Assembly (NCBI GenBank): GCA_900771065.1
Contig: CAAGMP010000201.1
Span: forward strand, 1-35,928
DNA from: an uncultured Acinetobacter sp.
Lineage (GTDB): Bacteria; Pseudomonadota; Gammaproteobacteria; Pseudomonadales; Moraxellaceae
Length of the DNA stretch: 35,928 nt
Direction: 5' to 3'
The first letter of the stretch is position 1. The number at the start of each line of letters is the position of its first letter. The notes beneath the pieces were generated by a model. The model worked only from the letters and a program-made list of their open reading frames with translations. It made no database searches and had not been told where the DNA came from. Below are positions 1-7,196 of this stretch, piece after piece. The position numbers and the translations under genes are program-made.

Positions 1-438
1 ACCTGGTTTAGTCAAATCATCCCAATCTTTGATGTTTTTAGGATTACCTTTACGTACCATAAATACAATGGTTGATGTGTAAGGTGCAGAGTTATTTGGA
101 AAAGCTTTTTGCCAATTTGGATCTGCTTGACCTGATTTCACAATTTCTTGAATATCATTTGCTAAAGCCAAAGTCACCACATCTGCACTTAAGCCATCTA
201 CCACAGAACGTGCTTGTTTACCCGATCCACCGTGCGATTGTTTAAAGTTAATTTTTTGTCCTGTACGAGATTGCCACCACTGACCAAACGATTTATTAAA
301 TTCATCGTAAAATTCACGTGTTGCGTCATAAGAAACGTTTAAAAAGTCACGATCCGCAGCTTGTGCAGCTGTTGCAGTCAAACCCAAACTGGTGGTGAAT
401 AACACGGCACTTACTAGCGCTTTAAAACGATTTTTCAT
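1..438 (-). CDS. sbp: Sulfate ABC transporter, periplasmic sulfate-binding protein (N-terminal part; gene runs off the left edge)
   Basis: Periplasmic receptor that delivers sulfate (or thiosulfate) to a CysTWA-type ABC importer for cysteine synthesis. The 146 visible codons begin with an n-region MKNRFK, a hydrophobic stretch and a likely signal peptidase cut after AQA (about residue 27). The mature part opens with NVSYDATREFYDEFN, close to the SYDPTRELY-type hallmark of the Sbp/CysP family, followed by the glycine-rich ligand loop HGGSGKQARSV and by DVVTLALA. The C-terminal half lies outside the window, so Sbp cannot be told from CysP and the transporter partners are not visible. A good sigma-70 promoter lies just upstream (474-502). 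Family assignment is strong from memory of the motifs; the exact substrate is inferred. Confidence 0.9.
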   Translation of the reverse strand, partial: MKNRFKALVSAVLFTTSLGLTATAAQAADRDFLNVSYDATREFYDEFNKSFGQWWQSRTGQKINFKQSHGGSGKQARSVVDGLSADVVTLALANDIQEIVKSGQADPNWQKAFPNNSAPYTSTIVFMVRKGNPKNIKDWDDLTKPG

Positions 439-805
439 AGCAACCCAAAAATAGTTAACTTTAAACTGCGAACACTATAAAAAATCTGCTTTTAGAAAAC
501 AATAAGAAAAAATTCAGATCAAATTGATAAAATTACAAGTAATTTATTGTTTATAAAAAGTATTTATTTTATTTCTTAAATTTAAATTGAATATAGTTTT
601 TTGTGCATTCTTTATGAAAAAAAATGCTTAAAAAGGTCATTTTTAAAATTTTAAAAGATATCTTTTTTTCTCAGATCATTATATTTTAAATAGATAAATC
701 GATTTTAAATATATCGTAAAATGCTTCTAATTTATGCAATTCGTTTTTATTTAATCAAAATGAATATAATTGCTTAAGATTTTTTGATCTTTGGATGAGT
801 TGATT
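439..805. other. AT-rich intergenic spacer between divergent genes
   Basis: This 367-base gap separates the leftward sulfate-binding protein gene from the rightward mini-gene at 806. It is extremely AT-rich and has no credible ORF. It holds the promoter at 474-502, a TATAAT at 765-770 that could serve the mini-gene, and short perfect palindromes such as AAAAGATATCTTTT near 653-666. The palindromes are within what base composition alone could give. No repeat unit or known motif was seen. Confidence 0.7.
474..502 (-). promoter_or_regulatory. Predicted sigma-70 promoter of the sulfate-binding protein gene
   Basis: On the minus strand, TTGTTT (497-502) and TATAGT (474-479) are separated by 17 bases, and the -10 ends 35 bases before the ATG at 438. 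No CysB site was recognised. Confidence 0.55.
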
Positions 806-925
806 ATGCTTAATTTTCTAAAAACACAAAATAAAGCCAGCTTTGTTTTTTTTATTATCAGTTTATATGCTTTTTTAGGATTTGGATTAGGTTACATTAT
901 TTGGGAATATTTTTTATCTGTTTAA
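806..925 (+). CDS. Small single-pass membrane protein, 39 residues, unknown function
   Basis: A 39-codon reading frame starts with ATG at 806. It is preceded at suitable distance by GGATGAG (Shine-Dalgarno-like) and, about 35 bases upstream, by a TATAAT (765-770). The product has a short polar, basic N-terminus (MLNFLKTQNKAS), then about 22 hydrophobic residues with a GFGLG glycine patch, and a short tail WEYFLSV. It therefore looks like one transmembrane helix. It sits alone between the sulfate-binding protein gene and tRNA-Thr. I know no function for it. The signals, start and composition support a real gene, but AT-rich DNA can produce phenylalanine/isoleucine-rich frames by chance, so confidence is moderate. 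Confidence 0.5.
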   Translation: MLNFLKTQNKASFVFFIISLYAFLGFGLGYIIWEYFLSV

Positions 926-952
926 AAAATTATCTAATGGATTATTTTTTAC

Positions 953-980
953 TTGCATTCACAAAAACTTACTGTAGAAT
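953..980 (+). promoter_or_regulatory. Predicted promoter of tRNA-Thr
   Basis: TTGCAT (953-958) and TAGAAT (975-980) are spaced by 16 bases and end 12 bases before the mature tRNA 5' end, as expected for a monocistronic tRNA gene. Confidence 0.5.
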
Positions 981-992
981 GCACAGCACAAA

Positions 993-1068
<76 letters not shown>

Positions 1069-1073
1069 TTTTT

Positions 1074-1110
1074 AAAGCTCGCTATTTAGTGGGCTTTAAT
1101 TGTTTTTGCA
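1074..1110 (+). terminator. Possible terminator after tRNA-Thr
   Basis: AAAGCTC (1074-1080) can pair with GGGCTTT (1091-1097), with one G-U pair, across a 10-base loop, and TTTTT follows at 1103-1107. The stem overlaps the stop codon of the convergent methyltransferase gene (1086-1088). The stem is weak. Confidence 0.35.
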
Positions 1111-1910
1111 CTGAGCTGAACATAATGAATCAATCCATCTTGATTTAATTTTTGACACAATTTCGCGGTCATTTTAATTTTAAACATATCTAAACTACTT
1201 ATTTTCATTTTTAATTGTTGATCAATATAACAAGAAAAACCGCCAAAAACTTGTTCTGATAAATCAATTAGTTGCAAATCTTGAAAACCTTGTTTTTCAA
1301 ATTGTTGTTGTAAATTTTGCTGATTCATTAACTGATTTAAATCAACATCTGCCATTTTCAATAAATATTGATAAGCCTTTTTTTGCTTCACTGATAATTC
1401 AAAAAAAGCATCCGATAACAACAAATAATGAAATCCAACTCGTCCATTTTCTGCTAAAAGATAATGCGCAGCCGCTAAAAAATCGTTTAAATTGGTATGA
1501 TAAGCTGCATCGACGCATAACACGACGTCAAAACTATGTGCGGGTAAAATGTTTTGTGGTTGTAAAAATGATGCCTGATAAATTGATAAATGACCTTGTT
1601 GATGCAATTTTTTAACTAATTTCTTTTGTAATTCAATTGCTGTGACCGCTTTCACGTGAAATTGATTTTTCCACAGCAGCAAACTCGCACCTTGTCCACA
1701 ACCCAAATCGATTAAACGATCTTTTGCATTTAACTTTACACTTTGCGCCAATACAGTTGCAAGCTGTTGACTTGCTTGAATATAATTTTGAGTTTGATCA
1801 TCCCAAAAACCTAAATTGCTCCATGCATTTTCCCGACGATCTCCCAATAATTTTGCATTAATTACATATTTATGTGGAAAAAATGCCTGCAATACATGAA
1901 GCAAATTCAT
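1086..1910 (-). CDS. SAM-dependent class I methyltransferase, partner of the adjacent FAD oxidoreductase
   Basis: A 274-residue Rossmann-fold methyltransferase. Motif I is seen as DLGCGQG (about residues 68-74), an acidic residue follows in AIELQ (about 93), and the post-motif region is SFDVVLCVDAAYHT, resembling UbiE/cyclopropane-synthase-like small-molecule enzymes. It lies 3 bases behind the FAD gene at 1914-3212 on the same strand, so the two are almost surely co-transcribed. Pairing an amine-oxidase-type flavoprotein with a SAM methyltransferase recalls fatty-acyl modifying gene sets (cyclopropane or methylated/furan fatty acids). That link is inference from the neighbourhood only. The substrate cannot be read from the sequence, and a quinone or other lipid precursor is equally possible. 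Confidence 0.8.
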   Translation of the reverse strand: MNLLHVLQAFFPHKYVINAKLLGDRRENAWSNLGFWDDQTQNYIQASQQLATVLAQSVKLNAKDRLIDLGCGQGASLLLWKNQFHVKAVTAIELQKKLVKKLHQQGHLSIYQASFLQPQNILPAHSFDVVLCVDAAYHTNLNDFLAAAHYLLAENGRVGFHYLLLSDAFFELSVKQKKAYQYLLKMADVDLNQLMNQQNLQQQFEKQGFQDLQLIDLSEQVFGGFSCYIDQQLKMKISSLDMFKIKMTAKLCQKLNQDGLIHYVQLSAKTIKAH

Positions 1911-1913
1911 AGA

Positions 1914-3212
1914 TTAGTAACCTAATTCAGGTGCAATCTCAATTTTAGGTTCTAGCCCAACAAAAGGCAGCGGTGCGCCAAAAATTTTAGAAATATTCAT
2001 GGCTGAAGTTACAGCAGATTCTAAAATAGGCAAACCATCACATGACCATGAACCACAGAAAAACACTTTACGGTTAGGTTGTTCATGGCGCTTTTGAATT
2101 TCTGTATTTAATGCAACGGTTTGAGAATCAACCACAGCACGGGTTAAACGCACTTGAGAAATAATTTTTTTAGAATCAATATCAGTAACAGGTCGCCAAG
2201 TTTGGAAAATTGCACTTTTACCCACTAAAGATGGTTCAACTGCATTTAACCAAACGGTAAATTGTTGACGCGTAAATTGACGATCCATCATATAACTCAG
2301 TACTGACCAATCTTTACGTTTTGGCGGCATAACCGAATTATCCGTATGAATAACCAAATCACCTTCTTCAAAACGGAATTTTTTAAGCAATTCAATATCT
2401 TCTGCAAACTGCTGATTATCTAAAAAGTTTTCAATTTTATTGGTTGGTGTCGCCACAACAACCCGATCAAAGTAAGTTTTACGACCTTCATTATTTTCAA
2501 CTAGAACTTTGTCATTTTGCTCAGAGATAGCGGTAATGGCTGAACCACTGACAATTTGGATACCTTGAACCAATTTATCTACAAAAGCAGGTGTCCCGCC
2601 TTTTAAGCGTAACAAAGCATCACCATCGGTCAATTGACGTAAGAAAATTAGCAAAGGTTTTGCAGGCCAGTTGCCAATTGTTTTTGGATCACAAGTACAA
2701 ATAGTGTACAAAACAGGCATGATGACGCCATGTAAAAAAACTTCTTCTATTTGATTACGATTGATAAATTCGGCAAGGGTAATTTCTTGTTCTGAAGATT
2801 TAAAAAATTTAAAAATAGCAGTTTTTAACTGCAACATGCCTTTGACAAGACGCCAACCGTATTGCTGAATCCCTTTACGATTATTGATAATAGGAAAATT
2901 ACCAATACGACTGCGCGAAGTCGTTAACCAAGTTTCTGTTCGGTCTTCAAATAACCAACTACACGACATATAAGTGCGTACAGGGTAGGTTTTCAAGCCT
3001 AAATGCGTTGCTAAGCTTAGCGTATTTTTCCACAGATAAGGATTCATGACACGCAATGGCGCATCAATCAGCCCATCTTCAAATTCAAGGCTAAAGCTGT
3101 CCATACCACGGCCGGGCAATGCTTCAAAGATCGTAATATTATGTCCAGCATCTTTTAAAATTCGTGCTGTAGCGAGCCCAGCCATGCCGCTACCAATGAC
3201 TGCAATATCCAA
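1914..3212 (-). CDS. FAD-dependent amine oxidase-family oxidoreductase (TTG start)
   Basis: A 432-residue flavoprotein. The dinucleotide-binding fold is at the extreme N-terminus: IAVIGSGMAGLATA with GxGxxG at residues 7-12 and the ribose-binding Glu30 in TIFEA. Near the C-terminus, VFFCGSWSCDGLPILESAVTSA fits the second FAD-contact motif of the amine oxidase/desaturase superfamily. The start is TTG: the GxGxxG motif leaves no room for the next ATG, an in-frame stop lies shortly upstream, and GATGAGAT provides a weak ribosome site. The gene is followed after 3 bases by the methyltransferase at 1086-1910. Likely chemistry is oxidation or desaturation of a lipid-like substrate. The family is clear, the substrate is not. 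Confidence 0.8.
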   Translation of the reverse strand: MDIAVIGSGMAGLATARILKDAGHNITIFEALPGRGMDSFSLEFEDGLIDAPLRVMNPYLWKNTLSLATHLGLKTYPVRTYMSCSWLFEDRTETWLTTSRSRIGNFPIINNRKGIQQYGWRLVKGMLQLKTAIFKFFKSSEQEITLAEFINRNQIEEVFLHGVIMPVLYTICTCDPKTIGNWPAKPLLIFLRQLTDGDALLRLKGGTPAFVDKLVQGIQIVSGSAITAISEQNDKVLVENNEGRKTYFDRVVVATPTNKIENFLDNQQFAEDIELLKKFRFEEGDLVIHTDNSVMPPKRKDWSVLSYMMDRQFTRQQFTVWLNAVEPSLVGKSAIFQTWRPVTDIDSKKIISQVRLTRAVVDSQTVALNTEIQKRHEQPNRKVFFCGSWSCDGLPILESAVTSAMNISKIFGAPLPFVGLEPKIEIAPELGY

Positions 3213-3305
3213 AATATTATCTCATCTTTTTTTAAATAATATTCTGATTATGACCCAATCTTTGTGAAATCGAATTGTTAAAAACTACCAAGATTTTATT
3301 TTTAT

Positions 3306-3656
3306 TTAAGCACTTTTAGGTGGAATAAATTCAGTTTCAATTGCAACTAGCGGAATAAGCTGATGTGCTTTACGTGCTTTATTACATTGCTCATCGGCAA
3401 TTTGAACTTCTTTACACGAACTACTACGACTAGCGTAAACACTACAACTGACTTGTTGACCAACCACACCAGTTAATGCAATACATCTTGGATTTTTCTG
3501 ATTAGTTCCAACCATACAAGAATATACAGCATTAATGGATTCAACATGGTTTTGCGGTAAAATTTCGCCTTCAGCCCAATAGAACGACACCCTAAAATAA
3601 GCACAACATGCACCACAAGTTAGGCACGCATCTGCTGTTGCAAGTTGAGATAACAT
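3306..3656 (-). CDS. YkgJ-family cysteine-cluster protein
   Basis: A small protein of 116 residues opening with CLTCGACC (CxxCxxCC, Cys11/14/17/18), the signature of the YkgJ/UPF0153 family. Further cysteines occur in YSCMVG, PRCIAL, VSCSVY, SSCKEV and EQCNKA. The family is thought to bind zinc or an Fe-S cluster. No reaction is established that I can name. It stands alone, with short gaps on both sides, between the FAD gene and the ODP-type gene, all leftward. Confidence 0.85.
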   Translation of the reverse strand: MLSQLATADACLTCGACCAYFRVSFYWAEGEILPQNHVESINAVYSCMVGTNQKNPRCIALTGVVGQQVSCSVYASRSSSCKEVQIADEQCNKARKAHQLIPLVAIETEFIPPKSA

Positions 3657-3737
3657 CTTATTAATATTCTCGTCATCAAAAGAAATTTAGATGGAAAATA
3701 TAAAAAATGTTATTTCTAAATACAAGATTTTTTTAGC

Positions 3738-4538
3738 TTAATAAGCAGGGCAACTAAATAAATTTTCGTCAGCTAAATCGACACCGCATTGTAAATTTTC
3801 GACCCAAGATAGAAATTGTTCAATCTGTTTTTTACCAACAAATGGCAAACCATGTTGCGGTACAATCATTTCAACATCCATTTTACGCACCATATTGACC
3901 CATAAACGAATGACTTTATTAGAACACATATAACGCTGATGGAAGCCTTTCATATTCGGAATATGCGCTTCAAAATCTTCCAATTTGGTTGTTGCATCGC
4001 TCACCATCGATGCGCCCATATCACCTGAAAATAAAATTTTCGCAACAGGATCATAAAATTGGAAATTACCTACAGAGTGTAAGAAATGAGCAGGTACAGC
4101 AACAATCGAAGCATCACCTAAAGGAATGACTTGACCACGATCTGGCAGTTCAATTAATCGATCTGACCAACTGCCTTTCATGCGGTCACTCATAAATGCA
4201 GAATTTAAATGTGGTAAAAAGCGTGCCCATAATTTAGAAGAAACGACTTTGGCATCGGTATACACCAACCAACGTGGCATAGAAGTGATAATGTCAGGAT
4301 CTTGATGCGATGCCATGACATATTCTAAGTTAGTTAGTTTAGTATATTTATTAATTTCCATGGTTAATGGAACGTAGGTTAAATCGCCACCTGGATCAAG
4401 CACCGCAGCACTTTTTCCATTTACAATAAGGAACTGATTGGCTTGAACCCCTTCGCCCTTGACTAAACTGGTAAAGCTAATACATTTATGTGTACCGTTA
4501 TCAAAAAGTACCTGAGACGTTGTACGGTCAAATGCCAT
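3738..4538 (-). CDS. Metallo-beta-lactamase-fold protein of the oxygen-binding di-iron (ODP) type
   Basis: A 266-residue single-domain MBL-fold protein. The metal ligands follow the flavodiiron/ODP pattern rather than that of hydrolases: H78-Q-D80-P-D82 (flavodiiron proteins have HxExD), then H154 in FLHSVGN, D173 in LFSGDMG and H229 in PQHG. ODP-type proteins hold a di-iron site that binds or reduces oxygen and are often fused to chemotaxis or signalling domains. This one is free-standing, with no flavodoxin or rubredoxin domain. ATG follows a GGGGAAATAG ribosome site. Function is therefore probably O2 sensing or reduction, or another redox task. A plain hydrolase is less likely because the usual HxHxDH motif is absent. 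Confidence 0.78.
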   Translation of the reverse strand: MAFDRTTSQVLFDNGTHKCISFTSLVKGEGVQANQFLIVNGKSAAVLDPGGDLTYVPLTMEINKYTKLTNLEYVMASHQDPDIITSMPRWLVYTDAKVVSSKLWARFLPHLNSAFMSDRMKGSWSDRLIELPDRGQVIPLGDASIVAVPAHFLHSVGNFQFYDPVAKILFSGDMGASMVSDATTKLEDFEAHIPNMKGFHQRYMCSNKVIRLWVNMVRKMDVEMIVPQHGLPFVGKKQIEQFLSWVENLQCGVDLADENLFSCPAY

Positions 4539-4644
4539 TTCTATTTCCCCAATATTTTAATTTTTACGAAATATGTTATTGTCGCATACCTTATAGCGAT
4601 TTTAAAAAAGTTACAACAGCTTTAAATATCATTCACTTTATATT

Positions 4645-4684
4645 AAAAACCAAGAACCAATTCCTATTATTTTTGATTCTTGGT
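4645..4684 (-). terminator. Predicted terminator of the manganese exporter gene
   Basis: Read leftward, ACCAAGAA (4677-4684) pairs exactly with TTCTTGGT (4649-4656) across a 20-base loop and is followed by TTTTTA. It lies 10 bases after the exporter stop codon. The long loop lowers confidence. Confidence 0.55.
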
Positions 4685-4693
4685 CATTTTATT

Positions 4694-5269
4694 TTAATTC
4701 CAATAATGTTGCGCTAAAGTCAAAATACCAATCACTAAGAAAATGAATGCGCCAATTTTATGAATCAATGCAATTGGTAAACGATTTGCTAATTTATCAC
4801 CAATAAAGACCGCTGGTGCATTGGCAATCATCATACCCACGGTTGTACCACAAGTAACCCAAAAAATACTGTCATAACGTGCAGCTAAAGCAACGGTTGC
4901 TATTTGTGTTTTATCACCAATTTCAGCTAAAAAGAATAGAACAAAAGTCGCACCAAACACGCCTAATTTTTGCCATTTGTTAATGCCTTCGCTTTCATCA
5001 TCCAATTCGTCAGGAACTAACATCCAAAGTGCCATTGCAATAAAACCAACAGCCAAAATCCAAACCAAAACATCAGGGCTTAAAACAGTGGTAATCCATT
5101 GTCCTAAAACAGCAGAAACACCATGATTAATGACAGTTGCAAGTAAAATAGCAATTAAAATAGGAACAGGTTTACGAAAGCGCGCAGCCAGTAATAACGC
5201 CAATAATTGAGTTTTATCGCCCATTTCAGCAAGGGCAACAATTGCGGTAGAAATAAAAAATTCGTGCAT
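4694..5269 (-). CDS. TMEM165/GDT1/UPF0016-family manganese exporter (MneA-like)
   Basis: A 191-residue inner-membrane protein of six predicted helices in two inverted halves. Each half carries the family signature ExGDKT: E15-M-G-D-K-T and E116-I-G-D-K-T, each followed by Q and a run ending AAR. Bacterial members (MneA of Vibrio) export Mn2+; eukaryotic relatives (GDT1/TMEM165) move Mn2+/Ca2+/H+. The start at 5269 is chosen because AGAGAAACG precedes it. A longer frame upstream would run through the riboswitch. The yybP-ykoY manganese riboswitch directly in front of the gene independently supports the manganese-export role and indicates induction by Mn2+ excess. Confidence 0.92.
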   Translation of the reverse strand: MHEFFISTAIVALAEMGDKTQLLALLLAARFRKPVPILIAILLATVINHGVSAVLGQWITTVLSPDVLVWILAVGFIAMALWMLVPDELDDESEGINKWQKLGVFGATFVLFFLAEIGDKTQIATVALAARYDSIFWVTCGTTVGMMIANAPAVFIGDKLANRLPIALIHKIGAFIFLVIGILTLAQHYWN

Positions 5270-5270
5270 A

Positions 5271-5473
5271 GCGTTTCTCTGGCTAGCATAAAATACCAAT
5301 GACTTATCGCTCCTGCTAGCCAATTGCAGAGTGACAAATCAAAGGTCTTGCCAACAAAAGAAAACTTTTAAGAAAAGCTTAATTGGTATTTTGCTATGAT
5401 GACCATACTCGTTTTGAGTAAATATGTTGACCATCACCTATTCAAACGAATAGCGGCTACTCCCCAATGAAGT
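5271..5473 (-). ncRNA. yybP-ykoY (manganese) riboswitch leader
   Basis: Read leftward, the leader contains the two invariant segments of this riboswitch class: GGGGAGTAGC (5456-5465) and GGCAAGACCTTT (about 5340-5352). Intervening helices include CTATTC-gttt-GAATAG and TACTC-aaaac-GAGTA. Known members bind Mn2+ between loops L1 and L3 and switch on exporters. The expression platform has a 7-bp stem, GGCTAGC (5315-5321) with GCTAGCC (5281-5287), placed directly before the Shine-Dalgarno AGAGAAACG (5272-5280). A competing long-range pairing is described in the findings. Control is probably at translation, since no terminator precedes the start codon. Confidence 0.9.
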
Positions 5474-5479
5474 GAACGC

Positions 5480-5508
5480 ATTGTAGCAAAATCGTAAGAA
5501 ACGATCAA
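5480..5508 (-). promoter_or_regulatory. Sigma-70 promoter of the riboswitch and manganese exporter transcript
   Basis: Minus-strand TTGATC (5503-5508) and TACAAT (5480-5485) have exactly 17 bases between them. The expected start near 5473 is about 8 bases before the first conserved riboswitch segment. Confidence 0.75.
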
Positions 5509-5523
5509 CCTGCACTAAAACGC

Positions 5524-5550
5524 AAAAAACCTACATTCTGTAGGTTTTTT
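5524..5550 (-). terminator. Rho-independent terminator of aceF
   Basis: A 12-bp stem AAAAAACCTACA/TGTAGGTTTTTT with a 3-base loop, U-rich in both directions, lies 25 bases after the aceF stop and just upstream of the exporter promoter. Confidence 0.8.
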
Positions 5551-5574
5551 GTGCATGCTTTTAAGGTATGTTTT

Positions 5575-7194
5575 TTATAACAATAAAGTACGAATGTCTT
5601 GCAATAATTTACTCAATTTATTGGTAAAACGTGCTGCATCTGCACCATTAATTACTCGATGATCATAAGATAACGATAACGGTAACATCAATTTTGGATC
5701 AAAACTTGCTCCATTCCAAACAGGCTGCATGGTGGCAGGTGAAATACCTAAAATTGCAACTTGCGGCCAGTTAACCAACGGCGTAAATGCTGTACCACCA
5801 ATTGAACCTAAACTGGTAATAGTAAAGTTTGCACCTTGTAAATCTTTTGGTGAAAGCTTTTTATCACGGGCTTTTTGACCCAATTCACCCAATTCAATTG
5901 CAATTTGTTTAATTGATTTTTGATCTGGATGACGCAATACAGGTACAGTTAAGCCATCTGGCGTTGCAACAGCAATACCCATATGGATTTCTTTACGCAA
6001 CAAAACCGATTTACCATCATCGGACAAATGTCCTGCAAATTCACGCTCTTCTTTTAACAAATGCGCCACTGCTTTAATGATAAATGCCATGATAGTCAAG
6101 CTAATACCATCTTTTTTGAAGTTAGCTTTAAGTTCGTTGCGCCATGCTTCAAGCTCAGTAATATCAGCTAAATCGAACTGTGTTACTTGTGGAATATAAT
6201 TATTCAACGATAGCTGCGGAATTGAAACTTGCTGCAAACGCGTTAACTCTTTTTCTTCTACGCCACCAAAAGCATCAAAACTTGGTAATTTAGGCAAACC
6301 TGAAGCAACTGCAACTTGAGTTTGTACCGAAGCAGGTGCTGCGGTTAAACGTGTTTTCACATAAGCAAATAAATCTTCCTTAATTAAGCGCGCATGTGAA
6401 CCCGATGCTTGAACATCGGCCAAAATAACGCCCAATTCACGTGCTAATTTGCGTACCGCAGGTCCTGCATAAACTTTGGCATTGGCAGCATTTTGCTCTT
6501 TGGTTAACTTATCTGTTGTGTTATTAACTAATGGCGTGGTTGCTGGTTTTTCGACTTGTGTTGTCGTTAGTGTAACTGGCGTCACAGGTTCTGGCGTTAC
6601 TGTTTTTGGTTGTTCCACCACCACAGCAGATGACATCGTTTTCACTTTTAAAATGACGACACCCTCTTTAACCACATCACCTACCGCAATCTGAATAGCT
6701 TCAACTGTACCTGCAACAACACTTGGTACTTCAACAGTCGCTTTGTCAGACTCAACCAAAATAAGACTTTGATCAACTTCAATTTGATCACCCACAGCAA
6801 CCAAAATTTCACCCACTGTTGCTTTTTCAACACCAATATCAGGGACTTGGACATCCACAATTTGTGCTGTTACAGTAGCTTGCGTTGCTTCAATAACTGT
6901 TTTAGATTCAACAACAGGGGCAAGTTCTTCTTTAGTATCAATCAATTTAGCTGATGTTGCTGTTGGATTTTCAGCTTCTAATTCAATTAAAACTGAACCT
7001 TCAACAACACTGTCACCTAAATGAACAAGAATATTTTTCACTACACCCGCCGAAGCACTTGGTACTTCAACAGAGGCTTTGTCCGATTCAAGCAAAACAA
7101 TACTGTCATCAATGGCAATCACATCACCAACTTTGACTAAAATATCCGCTACAGTGGCTTTATCTACACCAATATCAGGAGTTTTAATTTGCAT
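5575..7194 (-). CDS. aceF: Pyruvate dehydrogenase E2, dihydrolipoamide acetyltransferase
   Basis: Core of the pyruvate dehydrogenase complex: transfers acetyl from lipoyl-lysine to CoA. The 539 residues contain two N-terminal lipoyl domains (about 1-75 and 114-190) with lipoylated lysines in ESDKAS (Lys39) and ESDKAT (Lys151). A linker rich in Thr/Val/Pro follows, then a peripheral subunit-binding domain (about 238-285) and the acetyltransferase domain ending in DHRVINGADAARF (His512). Asn instead of Asp after DHRVI is also the arrangement I recall in Azotobacter and Pseudomonas E2, so it is not a defect. E. coli has three lipoyl domains; two is normal in this lineage. The start lies 2 bases after aceE, with its ribosome site AGAGGAGAA inside the end of aceE. 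E3 (lpd) is not in the window. Confidence 0.97.
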   Translation of the reverse strand: MQIKTPDIGVDKATVADILVKVGDVIAIDDSIVLLESDKASVEVPSASAGVVKNILVHLGDSVVEGSVLIELEAENPTATSAKLIDTKEELAPVVESKTVIEATQATVTAQIVDVQVPDIGVEKATVGEILVAVGDQIEVDQSLILVESDKATVEVPSVVAGTVEAIQIAVGDVVKEGVVILKVKTMSSAVVVEQPKTVTPEPVTPVTLTTTQVEKPATTPLVNNTTDKLTKEQNAANAKVYAGPAVRKLARELGVILADVQASGSHARLIKEDLFAYVKTRLTAAPASVQTQVAVASGLPKLPSFDAFGGVEEKELTRLQQVSIPQLSLNNYIPQVTQFDLADITELEAWRNELKANFKKDGISLTIMAFIIKAVAHLLKEEREFAGHLSDDGKSVLLRKEIHMGIAVATPDGLTVPVLRHPDQKSIKQIAIELGELGQKARDKKLSPKDLQGANFTITSLGSIGGTAFTPLVNWPQVAILGISPATMQPVWNGASFDPKLMLPLSLSYDHRVINGADAARFTNKLSKLLQDIRTLLL

Positions 7195-7196
7195 GA

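Noticed and set aside
511..517. His to Asn change at the E2 catalytic motif in aceF (numbers are protein residues 511-517)
   Set aside because: The catalytic histidine is present in DHRVING, and Asn at the later position is normal in the Azotobacter/Pseudomonas type, so the enzyme is not defective.
600..700. Terminator or regulatory palindrome AAAAGATATCTTTT
   Set aside because: It has no loop, lies between divergent genes, and such palindromes are expected in DNA this AT-rich.
4694..5323. Longer manganese exporter with 18 extra N-terminal residues
   Set aside because: The extra codons lie inside the riboswitch expression platform, and the family starts at MHEFF with AGAGAAACG in front.
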